64,000 nucleotides of DNA from Sphingobacteriaceae bacterium. GTDB taxonomy: Bacteria; Bacteroidota; Bacteroidia; B-17B0; Aurantibacillaceae. Made by a program: the position numbers and the translations under genes. The notes below the pieces were generated by a model. That model searched no databases, had not been told where the DNA came from, and saw only the letters and a list, made by a program, of their open reading frames with translations. Positions 46,962 through 56,460 of the stretch are shown here, piece after piece; the stretch's first letter is position 1, and the number at the start of each line of letters is the position of its first letter. The stretch lies in the NCBI GenBank assembly GCA_016705695.1, contig JADJLA010000003.1:1-64000 (forward strand), written 5' to 3'.

Positions 46962-47061
46962 AGTATAAGAAGTAAGTATAGGAATAAAGAATATTTGCCA
47001 TTAAAAAAGCCCTGCATTTCTGCGGGGCTTCTTCTTATACTATATTCTTACTTCTTATACT
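46962..47061. terminator. Shared terminator region with long flanking inverted repeat
   Basis: A terminator hairpin AGCCCTGCA-tttc-TGCGGGGCT lies at about 47008-47030. It is enclosed by a second inverted repeat: AGTATAAGAAGTAAG at 46962-46976 with CTTACTTCTTATACT at 47047-47061. It separates the convergent queA and 47068-47874 genes. Confidence 0.65.
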
Positions 47062-47067
47062 GTTTAA

Positions 47068-47874
47068 TTAATCCCAAATAACCCTTATCAAAGGCACTTT
47101 ATCACTATCCTTTTCTTCTTTTTCCTTGCGAACTTTAACTTTCTTGGCTTCTTGTATAACGCCCTTTTGTTTGAAGATGCGGAAGCAAAGTCCAAATTCT
47201 AAACCCCCACCAAGCACCGAGGTAAAATATCCCGAATTGTTTATTTCATCAGAAACCGAATTTGCTTTTCGTTTTTCTTTTACCAAACCGTTAAAGCCGT
47301 ATGCCATTGCCATGACCCCAAATCGCTTCGAAAAATAAACTCGCGATCGCACACCGGCACGAACAACGGCTCCTTTGCCTGTATAATTAAATAACTCTTT
47401 AGGTGGAGAGCAATAAGAAGATTCGGTGAATTGATAGCAACTGCCTTGAACTTTAAAATATCCTGCGGCTCCAAACAACGATACATCTATACGTTTTGTA
47501 ACAAATGGATGATAAGATCCATCAAGCGTGAAGTATTTTGTGCTGGCCGTCATATATTCATTGCCAGTGGGCATATCGGCCTTATAAAACTTATTTGCGT
47601 TGAGGTTATAATTCTCACCGCCCCAGCTAAAGCCTGCGCCTATCTTGTCGGTAATACCATATTCCATTATTAAAGGATCAATAACTCCGTTAACACGTTC
47701 GGTATGCACTTTTTTGCCGTCGTCGGTTCGCGTTGAGAATATGGCAGTGCTAGGACCACCCGTGATGCTTGTTGCAAGACATCCTTTATAAAAAGCCCTT
47801 GGTTCTTGCGCAAAACCGCAAGATGTTATAAGAAGAAGAGCAATTTGACCTGTTAAAATTGTTAGATTCTTCAT
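47068..47874 (-). CDS. Hypothetical exported protein, probably a small outer-membrane barrel
   Basis: The 268-residue protein has a signal peptide (ILTGQIALLLITSCGFAQ) that could be cut after the FAQ-type site or, at its Cys, as a lipoprotein. The middle has barrel-like alternation (GIDKIGAGFSWGGENYNL in part, SLFGAAGYFKV, GMMAYGFNG-like strands), and the C-terminus is a Lys/Glu-rich tail (KKVKVRKEKEEKDSDK) that is unusual for a barrel. I do not recognise the family. It lies 33 nt after aspS on the same strand and may be co-transcribed. Confidence 0.65.
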   Translation of the reverse strand: MKNLTILTGQIALLLITSCGFAQEPRAFYKGCLATSITGGPSTAIFSTRTDDGKKVHTERVNGVIDPLIMEYGITDKIGAGFSWGGENYNLNANKFYKADMPTGNEYMTASTKYFTLDGSYHPFVTKRIDVSLFGAAGYFKVQGSCYQFTESSYCSPPKELFNYTGKGAVVRAGVRSRVYFSKRFGVMAMAYGFNGLVKEKRKANSVSDEINNSGYFTSVLGGGLEFGLCFRIFKQKGVIQEAKKVKVRKEKEEKDSDKVPLIRVIWD

Positions 47875-47907
47875 GGCTGATGAGTTTAGTTTATATGTTA
47901 ACGGAAG

Positions 47908-49689
47908 TTAAGCCGTTTTATTGCCCGAGATCTTTATCCCCAACTCTTTCAACTGTTCCTCACTAATTTCACTCGGACTATCGATCATCACATCTTTACC
48001 CGAATTATTTTTAGGGAACGCAATAAAATCGCGAATACCATCTGCTCCACCAAACAAACTGCACAAACGGTCAAATCCAAAGGCCAGGCCTCCGTGTGGT
48101 GGCGCGCCAAATTCAAAGGCATTCATTAAAAAGCCAAATTGTTTTTGCGCTTCTTCTTTGGTAAAACCTAATACTTCAAACATGAGCGCTTGAAGATCTT
48201 TATTATGAATACGAATACTTCCACCACCAATTTCTACGCCATTAATTACCATATCGTACGCATTGGCACGAACATTTCCCGGATCAGATTTCAATGAAGC
48301 AATATCTTCAGGTTTTGGAGAAGTGAATGGGTGGTGTTTTGCCACCCAACGTCCACGCAACGATTCCGGTAAATTTGGATCACCTTCATTCCATTCCAAT
48401 AAAGGAAAATCAATTACCCATAAGCACGAGAATTTATTTTTATCACGTAAGCCTAAGCGATTTCCCATTTCCAAACGTAATTCAGATAATGCCTTGCGAG
48501 TTTTATCTTCATCGCCTGCCATTAGCAACATCAAGTCGCCCGGTTGCGCGTTAAATGCAGCTGCCCATTTTTTAAGTTCTTCTTCGTTGTAAAATTTATC
48601 TACACTCGATTTAATAGTCCCGTCGGCATTATACCTTGCGTAAACTAAACCTGTTGCGCCAATTTGCGGACGCTTTACAAATTCAGTTAACTCATCTAAT
48701 TGTTTGCGTGTATATTCTGCAGCACCTTTAGCACAAATACCAACCACTAATTTTGCATCGTTAAATACTTTAAACTCTTTTCCTTTCACCACATCGTTCA
48801 ATTCCACAAATGTCATTTCAAAACGCACATCGGGTTTATCGTTACCATAATTCTTCATGGCATCGGCATAGGTCATGTGTGGCATTTTAGGAATGTCAAT
48901 ATTCTTTACACTCTTAAATAAATGTTTTACTAATCCCTCAAACGTATTTAAAATATCTTCTTGCTCCACAAAACTCATCTCGCAATCTATTTGCGTGAAC
49001 TCCGGTTGTCTATCGGCGCGAAGATCTTCATCTCTAAAACATTTTACAATTTGGTAATAGCGGTCAAATCCACTCACCATTAATAATTGCTTAAAGGTTT
49101 GCGGACTTTGCGGTAAAGCGTAAAACTGCCCACCATTCATTCTGCTTGGCACAACAAAATCGCGAGCACCTTCGGGAGTAGATTTGATAAGTACAGGAGT
49201 CTCTACTTCTAAAAAATTTAATTTGTCTAAAAAATTACGCGTTTCAATTGCTAGGCGGTGACGTAATTCTAAATTCTTGCGTACTATATTGCGGCGAAGA
49301 TCTAAATAACGATACTTCATTCGTAATTCATCGCCACCATCGGTTTCATCTTCAATGGTAAATGGAGGCGTGATGGATTTATTTAATATGTTAAGAGTTT
49401 CAACTTTAATTTCAATATCACCGGTTACATTATTTTTATTCTTGCTTTCGCGTTCAATAACTGTACCTGTAACTTGAATTACAAATTCGCGACTTAACTG
49501 ACGTGCTTGTTCGCTCAATGTTTTGTCCCAATCAGGATTAAATACTAATTGAGTAATACCATAACGATCGCGCAAGTCAACAAAGGTCATGCCGCCAAGA
49601 TCTCGGCTTTTTTGCACCCAGCCGCTAAGCGTTACTTTTTTAGTAATATCTGAACTTCTTAATTCCCCGCAGGTGTGTGAACGTAACAT
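47908..49689 (-). CDS. aspS: Aspartyl-tRNA synthetase
   Basis: AspRS charges tRNA-Asp. The 593-residue bacterial-type enzyme has the N-terminal OB fold ([24 protein letters not shown], given in part), motif 2 [18 protein letters not shown], the bacterial GAD insertion domain in the middle, and motif 3 [10 protein letters not shown]. Length is normal. It stands alone or leads a two-gene unit with the gene at 47068. Confidence 0.96.
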   Translation of the reverse strand: MLRSHTCGELRSSDITKKVTLSGWVQKSRDLGGMTFVDLRDRYGITQLVFNPDWDKTLSEQARQLSREFVIQVTGTVIERESKNKNNVTGDIEIKVETLNILNKSITPPFTIEDETDGGDELRMKYRYLDLRRNIVRKNLELRHRLAIETRNFLDKLNFLEVETPVLIKSTPEGARDFVVPSRMNGGQFYALPQSPQTFKQLLMVSGFDRYYQIVKCFRDEDLRADRQPEFTQIDCEMSFVEQEDILNTFEGLVKHLFKSVKNIDIPKMPHMTYADAMKNYGNDKPDVRFEMTFVELNDVVKGKEFKVFNDAKLVVGICAKGAAEYTRKQLDELTEFVKRPQIGATGLVYARYNADGTIKSSVDKFYNEEELKKWAAAFNAQPGDLMLLMAGDEDKTRKALSELRLEMGNRLGLRDKNKFSCLWVIDFPLLEWNEGDPNLPESLRGRWVAKHHPFTSPKPEDIASLKSDPGNVRANAYDMVINGVEIGGGSIRIHNKDLQALMFEVLGFTKEEAQKQFGFLMNAFEFGAPPHGGLAFGFDRLCSLFGGADGIRDFIAFPKNNSGKDVMIDSPSEISEEQLKELGIKISGNKTA

Positions 49690-49754
49690 AGCTTATAATA
49701 AGCACTAAAATTACGTAATTCAGGTGATTTTTTAAAGGGAAAAGGAGGTAAAAT

Positions 49755-50981
49755 CTAATTAAGAGGGAAATTTATCATTACCTGCGCGCCTTCTTTATTA
49801 TTAAAGGAAGCCTTACCGTCTATTTGTTCGGCCAGCGATTCAATAAGACTTAAACCTAGCGATTGCCTATTGATATTGCTCAAAGACGGGAAACCCACCC
49901 CGTTATCAGTAATTACTAGTTTAGCTAAGCCGTTTTGGGTAAAAAGCTTAAGGCAAATGGATGGTTTTTTATGGTCTTTAAAGCCGTGTTTAAATGAGTT
50001 TGTTACTACCTCATTTACAATAAGCCCTATTGGAATGGTCTTTGAAATATCCAAACTAAGGTTCTCCATATTCTTATTTATTTCGGTATGCGAAAAAACA
50101 GGATGGCTGCGCTTTAATTCCTGGATCAATTCGGAGATATAGGTGTTTAAATTTATTTTATTGAAGTTGTCTTTGGCGTGCAATTGATCGTGCACCATAG
50201 CAATACTCAATACGCGATTTTTTGCTTCGAGTAAAGCTGTTTTTGTTTCTTGATTATCGGTAAGGTCACTTTGAAAATTGAATAGACCAATGATCACCGA
50301 AAGATTATTTTTTACACGGTGTTGGATCTCGGCCAAGAGTATTTCTTTTTCTTTAAGCGAATTTGAAATGGTTATTTGATCGGCGCGATTCTTTTTGAGA
50401 AGTTCTGCCAGCTCGTTATATTGATTATTTAGAAAACGAATAAAAGCGAAAACCAGAACGATCGTTAAGATGATACAGAAGTAGATATTATATAAAAAAA
50501 GTAATCTGTTTTGTTCTTCAGTAAAAGTTGTGCCTTTAAGCGCAGTAATGTTTGTGAGTTTAGTAACCAAAAATCCTCCGAGTATGATGGAAAAGAAAAT
50601 GGCCGAACGAGTGGTAGGTTTATTTGGATTATGCAATAAGGCAACGCAAAATATAACAGGAAAGTAATAAAGGTAAGCAGCTGTTGAAAGGTCGTAATAT
50701 TGATTTACAAAAACCAGTGTAGCGCTAATAACAACAACAAACGCGTAAGCAGCAGCTTCATATTTTTGCTTCGAGTTTAAAAATATCACAAACAATGCGC
50801 ATATGGCAATTATTGATTCAGCTATGGCAGGATAAGCTTCGCCAAGAAAGAAAATATTAGTGGAGCCAATAAGTAAACCAAAAACGATAACAAGCGCCAA
50901 GAGATTTAAGATCCTGATCTCTCTTTTTTGATGAAAGTCCAACTGAGGGCGAGTACCGATATTGAGTAGCTTGGAGAACAT
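49755..50981 (-). CDS. Membrane histidine kinase, HisKA_2 family
   Basis: The 408-residue protein has about six membrane helices in the first 185 residues and no extracytoplasmic sensor domain. A short coiled segment leads into the HisKA_2 phosphoacceptor EIQHRVKNNLSVIIGLF, with H221, and a HATPase domain (VNEVVTNSFKHGF N box, ITDNGVGFPSL G1, SLGLSLIESLAEQIDG). Kinases of this class often act with response regulators encoded elsewhere; none is adjacent. The signal sensed is unknown, perhaps in the membrane itself. Confidence 0.88.
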   Translation of the reverse strand: MFSKLLNIGTRPQLDFHQKREIRILNLLALVIVFGLLIGSTNIFFLGEAYPAIAESIIAICALFVIFLNSKQKYEAAAYAFVVVISATLVFVNQYYDLSTAAYLYYFPVIFCVALLHNPNKPTTRSAIFFSIILGGFLVTKLTNITALKGTTFTEEQNRLLFLYNIYFCIILTIVLVFAFIRFLNNQYNELAELLKKNRADQITISNSLKEKEILLAEIQHRVKNNLSVIIGLFNFQSDLTDNQETKTALLEAKNRVLSIAMVHDQLHAKDNFNKINLNTYISELIQELKRSHPVFSHTEINKNMENLSLDISKTIPIGLIVNEVVTNSFKHGFKDHKKPSICLKLFTQNGLAKLVITDNGVGFPSLSNINRQSLGLSLIESLAEQIDGKASFNNKEGAQVMINFPLN

Positions 50982-51085
50982 AGTGCCAATAGTGCGGCCT
51001 CAATGTACTCAATATTTTGAAGATGAAAATATTTAACGACTAGTGTACAAGGGAGTTTATCGAAAAAAACAGTGTGTTTGTCTGA

Positions 51086-54000
51086 TTACACTACTATATT
51101 CACGATCTTCTTAGGAACAACGATCACTTTCTTAGGTGTTTTTCCTTCCAAGTATTTTTGAGAATTTTCGTGCTCTAAAACTATTTTCTCTATTTCGGCA
51201 GGAGAAAGCGTTGTTGGTAATTCAATATTAAAACGCATTTTACCATTGAAAGAAACCGGGTAATTGAAATTATCTTCTACCAAGAACGCAGGATTGAATT
51301 CCGGGAATTTTTCGAAAGCAATACTTTGTTTATGTCCTAAAACACTCCACAACTCTTCGGTAATATGTGGTGCATAAGGCGAAATTAAAATGATCAAAGG
51401 TTCTAAGACCGAACGCTTATTACATTTTAGATCGGTTAACTCATTTACGCAGATCATAAAATTACTTACCGAAGTATTGAATGAAAAACGATCAATGTCT
51501 TCTGTAATTTTTTTAATGGTAGCGTGTAATGTTTTTAATTCAGCTTTTGTTGGAGCATCTTCGCTTATTCCGTTCACACAAAGTCTCCATAATTTTTTCA
51601 AGAAACCTGAAACGCCTGTAATGCCATTGGTATTCCATGGTTTGCTTTGCTCTAAAGGACCTAAGAACATTTCGTAAAGGCGGAGAGTGTCGGCGCCGAA
51701 TTTTTCACTCATTAAGTCTGGAGTAACAACATTCAATTTTGATTTCGACATTTTCTCTACTTCAGCCTCGCAAATGTATTCGTCATTTTCAAGGATGAAT
51801 TCTGTTTCTTCAAATTGTTCACGAGCTTTTCGAAACTCCTCTACTTTCAGTTTATCGTTTTCAACTAAGTTTATATCAACATTAAATCGAGTGAAGTTAT
51901 GAGGTGCTGTATGTTTTCTTTGATCACTTTGTGGAGAGTATTTACGAACCAAATTATTTAATTCGTTTAAATAATCATCGTCCTTATTTACAGGTGCAAG
52001 TGCCAAATTCTTTGAAACGTAAATGACTATGGGTTTTCCTTCCTTATTAGAAAGTTTATAATTATATCTATAAACGAAATTACTCCTCCCCTGTATCATC
52101 CCCTGATTGATCAACTTCTGTGCAGGTTCTTCAACATTAATGTAACCAAGATCTTTCAACACTTTGGTCCAAAAGCGTACGTACAATAAATGCCCTGTGC
52201 CATGTTCGCTTCCGCCAATATAGAGGTCAACATTTTTCCAGTAGTCCATAAACTGTTTGCCTGCAAACTGCCCACTGTTTTTAGCGTCCATATAACGCAA
52301 AAAATACCAAGAGCTTCCGGCCCAACCCGGCATGGTGCTGTGCTCGTAAGCAAATTCGTTTTTGTATTTCCAATTATTAGCGCGTGCCAAAGGAGGTTCG
52401 CCATCTTCGGTTGGTAAATATTTATCTACTTCTGGTAATACTAAAGGCAATTCGTTTTCAGAAAGTGCGTAAGGAATATCGTTCTTGTAATAAATAGGAA
52501 TTGGTTCTCCCCAATAACGTTGGCGGCCAAAAACAGCATCACGCAATCGGTAATTTATTTTTCCTTTTCCAATATTCTTTTTTTCAATTTCTTCAATGGT
52601 TTTTTTAATAGCGTCTTTTACCTCAAGGCCATTTAAAAAATCGGAGTTAATTAATTTTCCTTCTTTTTCTCCCCAGGCTTCTTTGTCCAAGTCGTGCTCT
52701 TTACTTGGTGTAATTACTTGCGGCAAAGGCAAACCAAAATGTTTCGCAAATTTAAAATCGCGTTCATCATGCGCCGGAACAGCCATTACAGCGCCTGTAC
52801 CATAACCTGCCAAAACATAATCGCCTACCCAAATAGGAATTAATTTTCCGGTGAATGGATGCTCCACAAAAGATCCTGTTGGAACTCCTGTAACTTTATT
52901 TACATCGGCTTGGCGTTCGCGTTCGCTTCTATTCTTTGCTTTGGTAATGTAATCTTCTACAGCAGCTTTTTGTTCAGGTGTAGTTAATTGCGCAACCAAT
53001 TCATGCTCGGGTGCAAGCGTAACAAATGAAACTCCAAAAATTGTATCGGGGCGTGTTGTGAAGACTTCGATGAAAGCCTCACCCCCAGCCCCTCTCCTAA
53101 GGAGAGGGGGGCTGTCCCCTAGCTTCTGCTTTATAACGGCTATAACAGTATCGATGCTTTTGGAAACTTCCGCATTTGTGAATCTAATGACTTCGAATCC
53201 TAATTGATTTAAAACTTTTGTTCGCTCTTCGTCTTTTTCTTTTTGCTGTAAGTGAATTCCACCGTCAACTTCAATGATCAGGTTTTTTTCGAGGCAAATA
53301 AAATCTGCAATATAAGTTCCAATAGGATGTTGTCTTCTGAATTTAAACTCAAGTTGTCTATTTCGAAGCATCTGCCACAACGCATCTTCACTTTCTGTTA
53401 AAGGCTGCCTGTTCTCCCTAGCGTAATTTTTTAGGAGTGCGTAAACAGAGGGATCTGCGGTCTGCCATTTTTGGCTCGCAGTCCCCTTCTCCTTTGGAGA
53501 AGGGTTAGGGATGAGGCTGAATTTCAAACTCGTTCCCTCACTTTTTCCTATCCAATTACGTTGTGTTTCTTTTAAACTCTCTGTCCAATCCAACGTATCT
53601 AATCCATCTAATAAACGTTGGGCGTATGCTGTAATTCGCATGCTCCACTGTTTCATTAATTTGCGTTCTACAGGATGTCCGCCACGTTCACTCACGCCAT
53701 CTTTTACTTCGTCGTTTGCTAAAACAGTTCCTAATGCAGGACACCAATTCACATACGCCTCTCCTAAATATGCAATACGATAGGCCATTAGCGCATCGCT
53801 TTTTTGTTTTTCAGAAAATGCTTTCCACTCAGCAGCCGAAAATGGTTTTACGTTATCATCACACACCGCATTTACTTTTGAATTTCCGTTCGTTTCAAAT
53901 TCAGAAATAAGCGAATCTATTTTTTCGGTTTTGTTAGATGTTTTATTATACCAACTATTAAATATTTCAATGAAGATCCATTGGGTCCATTTGTAATAAG

Positions 54001-54388
54001 CGGGATCAGAAGTTCTCACTTCTCTTTCCCAATCAAATGAAAAACCAATTTTATCTAATTGCTCACGGTAACGATTTATATTTTGTTCGGTTGTAATGGC
54101 AGGATGTTGTCCTGTTTGAATTGCGTACTGCTCAGCGGGTAAACCAAAACTATCATAACCCATTGGGTGCAATACGTTAAAACCTTTATGGCGTTTGTAG
54201 CGCGCAACAATATCAGAAGCAATATAACCTAAAGGATGACCCACATGTAAACCCGCGCCTGAAGGATAGGGGAACATATCCAACACATAATATTTAGGTT
54301 TTGAAGAAGAATCTTCTGCTTTGAATGTTTTGTTAGCAGCCCAAAAAGCTTGCCATTTTTTTTCTATGTCCTTAAAATGGTATTCCAT
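51086..54388 (-). CDS. leuS: Leucyl-tRNA synthetase with an in-frame DUF559 nuclease-like insertion
   Basis: LeuRS charges tRNA-Leu. The class I signatures are present: HVGH at 48-51 in [12 protein letters not shown] and KMSKS at about 879-883. At 1100 residues it is about 147 longer than expected. The excess is residues about 291-437, between [10 protein letters not shown] and [14 protein letters not shown], two neighbouring beta strands at the start of the CP1 editing domain. Residues 313-423 of the insert match DUF559: [35 protein letters not shown] (D362), IIEVDGG (E373, D375) and [11 protein letters not shown]. The flanks translate as [10 protein letters not shown] and [12 protein letters not shown], which come from hairpin inverted repeats. 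All other LeuRS blocks look intact, so the gene is probably functional. Confidence 0.95.
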   Translation of the reverse strand: MEYHFKDIEKKWQAFWAANKTFKAEDSSSKPKYYVLDMFPYPSGAGLHVGHPLGYIASDIVARYKRHKGFNVLHPMGYDSFGLPAEQYAIQTGQHPAITTEQNINRYREQLDKIGFSFDWEREVRTSDPAYYKWTQWIFIEIFNSWYNKTSNKTEKIDSLISEFETNGNSKVNAVCDDNVKPFSAAEWKAFSEKQKSDALMAYRIAYLGEAYVNWCPALGTVLANDEVKDGVSERGGHPVERKLMKQWSMRITAYAQRLLDGLDTLDWTESLKETQRNWIGKSEGTSLKFSLIPNPSPKEKGTASQKWQTADPSVYALLKNYARENRQPLTESEDALWQMLRNRQLEFKFRRQHPIGTYIADFICLEKNLIIEVDGGIHLQQKEKDEERTKVLNQLGFEVIRFTNAEVSKSIDTVIAVIKQKLGDSPPLLRRGAGGEAFIEVFTTRPDTIFGVSFVTLAPEHELVAQLTTPEQKAAVEDYITKAKNRSERERQADVNKVTGVPTGSFVEHPFTGKLIPIWVGDYVLAGYGTGAVMAVPAHDERDFKFAKHFGLPLPQVITPSKEHDLDKEAWGEKEGKLINSDFLNGLEVKDAIKKTIEEIEKKNIGKGKINYRLRDAVFGRQRYWGEPIPIYYKNDIPYALSENELPLVLPEVDKYLPTEDGEPPLARANNWKYKNEFAYEHSTMPGWAGSSWYFLRYMDAKNSGQFAGKQFMDYWKNVDLYIGGSEHGTGHLLYVRFWTKVLKDLGYINVEEPAQKLINQGMIQGRSNFVYRYNYKLSNKEGKPIVIYVSKNLALAPVNKDDDYLNELNNLVRKYSPQSDQRKHTAPHNFTRFNVDINLVENDKLKVEEFRKAREQFEETEFILENDEYICEAEVEKMSKSKLNVVTPDLMSEKFGADTLRLYEMFLGPLEQSKPWNTNGITGVSGFLKKLWRLCVNGISEDAPTKAELKTLHATIKKITEDIDRFSFNTSVSNFMICVNELTDLKCNKRSVLEPLIILISPYAPHITEELWSVLGHKQSIAFEKFPEFNPAFLVEDNFNYPVSFNGKMRFNIELPTTLSPAEIEKIVLEHENSQKYLEGKTPKKVIVVPKKIVNIVV
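53075..53518 (-). mobile_element. 444 bp inverted-repeat element with DUF559 ORF inserted in leuS
   Basis: The ends are AGCCTCA-type inverted repeats extending about 35 bp. At the left, CCTCACCCCCA then CCCCTCTCC-TAA-GGAGAGGGG (53089-53109); at the right, on the opposite strand, CCTCATCCCTAA then CCCTTCTCC-AAA-GGAGAAGGG (53484-53504). Each end is thus a 9-bp stem with a 3-nt loop. The total of 444 bp is a multiple of three and open through the leuS frame. The cargo is a Vsr-like PD-(D/E)XK-type nuclease domain. No transposase is encoded, and no clear target duplication could be fixed. Confidence 0.75.
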
Positions 54389-54424
54389 AAAATAAGTGCG
54401 GTTTTCCCCAATTTATGAGGTGTA

Positions 54425-54454
54425 CAAAGATAGGATTTTGTCTGGGGAAATCAA
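54425..54454 (-). promoter_or_regulatory. Bacteroidota-type promoter for leuS
   Basis: On the minus strand TTG (54454-54452), a 19-nt spacer and TATCTTTG (54432-54425) match the consensus, about 37 nt before the leuS ATG. The -33 box overlaps the end of the upstream amidase gene, so leuS has its own promoter. Confidence 0.65.
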
Positions 54455-55236
54455 ATATCGAGGCTGAATTCGTCCGAATCCAAACCCACAGGGAAGACCT
54501 TACGAAAATCCTCTAAATAGTCCATGTCGAGCGTAATGGTCTCCATACTTTCTTCATTGGCTTTGGTATGGCTAATGATCTCGCCTCTTGGATTAACCAC
54601 CATACTATCGCCCGAATGTGCAAAATCGTTCCCGTCTTTTCCAATGCGATTTACGCCAATAACGTAACATTGATTTTCAATAGCGCGAGCAATTAATAAT
54701 TGTTTCCAAGGTTGATTACGAACTTCGGGCCAGTTGGCAACGTAAATTAAAACGTCATAGTCCCATTGTCCGTTCTTGAATTTATTACGGCTCCAAACAG
54801 GAAAACGCAGATCATAGCAAATAAGCGGACAAATTTTCCAATCGTTTATTTTTTTGATGATCTTTTTTTTGCCCGCGGTATAAAATTCATCTTCTTTGGC
54901 CATTCTAAATAAATGACGTTTATCGTACGAATCAAATTTTCCGTTTGGCTCAACCCAAAATAAACGGTTGTAATAGTTATTGTCTTCTTTTGTAGAGATA
55001 CTTCCAGTGATAACAGCGTTTTTTTCTTGCGCCATGTTTTGCATGAACTCAAAACCAATTCCTAAATGATCTTCCGCATTTTTTTCGGGCTTCATGGTAA
55101 AACCGGTGGTGAACATTTCGGGTAAAATGATCAGATCAGTTTTAGTTGGAATAGAAGAGATCAGTTTTCCAAAATGTTGGATATTCATTTCCACATCTTC
55201 CCAATGTAAATGCGTTTGTATGATCGTAACGTTCAT
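54451..55236 (-). CDS. Carbon-nitrogen hydrolase, omega-amidase (YafV/Nit2-like)
   Basis: The 261-residue nitrilase-superfamily protein has the catalytic triad E40 (IILPEMFTTGF), K106 (YDKRHLFRM) and C140 (PLICYDLRFPVW). The MFTTGF and KRHLFRM motifs are those of YafV-type omega-amidases, which hydrolyse alpha-ketoglutaramate and alpha-ketosuccinamate in metabolite repair. Cytoplasmic, normal length. It lies just beside the GC-rich repeat at 55274. Confidence 0.92.
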   Translation of the reverse strand: MNVTIIQTHLHWEDVEMNIQHFGKLISSIPTKTDLIILPEMFTTGFTMKPEKNAEDHLGIGFEFMQNMAQEKNAVITGSISTKEDNNYYNRLFWVEPNGKFDSYDKRHLFRMAKEDEFYTAGKKKIIKKINDWKICPLICYDLRFPVWSRNKFKNGQWDYDVLIYVANWPEVRNQPWKQLLIARAIENQCYVIGVNRIGKDGNDFAHSGDSMVVNPRGEIISHTKANEESMETITLDMDYLEDFRKVFPVGLDSDEFSLDI

Positions 55237-55273
55237 AGGTTAAAGATAGTATTTATTTAGTATTTCTTTATTT

Positions 55274-55670
55274 GGGCGCCTTATCGGGCCTTCGGTTTTA
55301 GCCAACTCTTAAAGCATAAATGCCGCGCCACCGCACATGGCCACGCTAACGTGTGCGGGGTCTTTTGCCCTTAGGGGCAAAAGCCTCCGCCACGTTGCGG
55401 CATTAATGCTTTACTTCGTTGGGCTATCACCTCAGTCCCGGGCGCAGCAGTATCGTAAAAGAGGCAGCTGTCTCTTTTTACCGTCCGCGTGAGCGATTGA
55501 AGCGGAAAGCCCTGCTTGTCCTTTGCAAAATGTTTGTTGGGCGAGGAAGCGACTTTAGGAGCTACCGGAGCCCTACAAACATTTTGCAAAGGACAAGCAG
55601 GCTTGTAGCGAAAAGCGCGACGGCGAGTGAGGTTTCCAAAAATATTCGACCCGAACTCGCCGGCACGCCC
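55274..55670 (+). repeat. GC-rich dispersed repeat, copy 2
   Basis: The inverted counterpart of 20270-20642 begins with GGGCGCC and ends with GGCACGCCC. It contains a perfect 20-bp stem, GTCCTTTGCAAAATGTTTGT with its exact complement, extended outward by AAGCCCTGCTT / AAGCAGGCTT with one bulge, and enclosing the GAGGAAGCGACTTTAGGAGC loop. The first 160 bp (GTGTGCGGGG, CTTTTGCCCTTAGGGGCAAAAG) are not shared with copy 1. ORFs across it are not coding. Confidence 0.85.
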
Positions 55671-55698
55671 TAGTAATAAAAAACATTATCTTTACGCT

Positions 55699-56460
55699 AT
55701 GCCTCAAATTTCGGCCGTGATCATAGCGTTTAACGAAGAAAAGAACATCGAACGATGCTTGCGATCGCTGCAAGGCGTGGTGGATGAAATTGTGGTGCTG
55801 GATTCATTTAGTAAAGACAAAACCGAGGAAATTTGCAAAAGATATAATGTAAGTTTTTATCAGCACGCGTTTGATGGACATATTCAACAAAAGAACAGAG
55901 CTATTACTTATGCGAAATTTCCGCATGTACTGTCGTTAGATTCGGATGAAGCATTGGATGAAACATTGAAAAAGTCAATTCTGGAAATTAAAAATGATTT
56001 TTCTAAAGACGGTTATTACATGAACCGCCTTACCAATTATTGCGGACATTGGATCAAACATTGCGGTTGGTACCCTGATAAAAAAATGCGTTTGTGGGAT
56101 AGTCGCAAAGGACAGTGGACAGGAATAAATCCTCATGATAAATACGAATTATTTGAAGGAGATAAAAATGCAGGCTATTTAAAAGGAGATATTTTGCATT
56201 ACAGTTATTACAGTGTAGATGATCATTACAAGCAAGTAGAATATTTTACAAACATTGCGTCAAAAGCTTATTTTGAGAATGGAAAAAAAGCACCGATGTT
56301 TAAATTAGTTGTAAACCCTATCGCGAAATTTGTGGATCATTATTTTTTGAAGCTTGGATTTTTAGATGGTAAATCAGGATATTTGGTTTCTAAAATTTCG
56401 GCCTACGCCACCTATTTAAAATATAAAAAACTGAGAGCACTTTACGCACATGGCAAGTAA
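55699..56460 (+). CDS. Family 2 glycosyltransferase (WaaE/KdtX-like)
   Basis: The 253-residue protein starts at ATG 55699 (MPQISAVIIAFNEEKN); the upstream in-frame ATG is inside the repeat. The GT2 fold shows VVDEIVVLDSFSKDKT, the metal-binding DSDEAL, and the W-rich region GHWIKHCGWYPDKKMRLWDS typical of lipopolysaccharide core beta-1,4-glucosyltransferases. The C-terminal half ends in amphipathic sequence for membrane association. The gene overlaps the GT9 gene by 11 bp. Confidence 0.9.
   Translation: MPQISAVIIAFNEEKNIERCLRSLQGVVDEIVVLDSFSKDKTEEICKRYNVSFYQHAFDGHIQQKNRAITYAKFPHVLSLDSDEALDETLKKSILEIKNDFSKDGYYMNRLTNYCGHWIKHCGWYPDKKMRLWDSRKGQWTGINPHDKYELFEGDKNAGYLKGDILHYSYYSVDDHYKQVEYFTNIASKAYFENGKKAPMFKLVVNPIAKFVDHYFLKLGFLDGKSGYLVSKISAYATYLKYKKLRALYAHGK

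Noticed and set aside
53078..53518. Intein in leuS
   Set aside because: The insert lacks intein splice-junction residues: it does not begin with a Cys/Ser block of intein type, and has no His-Asn followed by Cys/Ser/Thr at its end. DUF559 is not a usual intein endonuclease.
55371..55673. ORFs on both strands in copy 2 of the repeat
   Set aside because: Same reason; the plus-strand one also runs into the GT2 region out of frame.
55627..55698. Upstream start for the GT2 gene
   Set aside because: It would put the repeat end into the protein; the family N-terminus fits ATG 55699.
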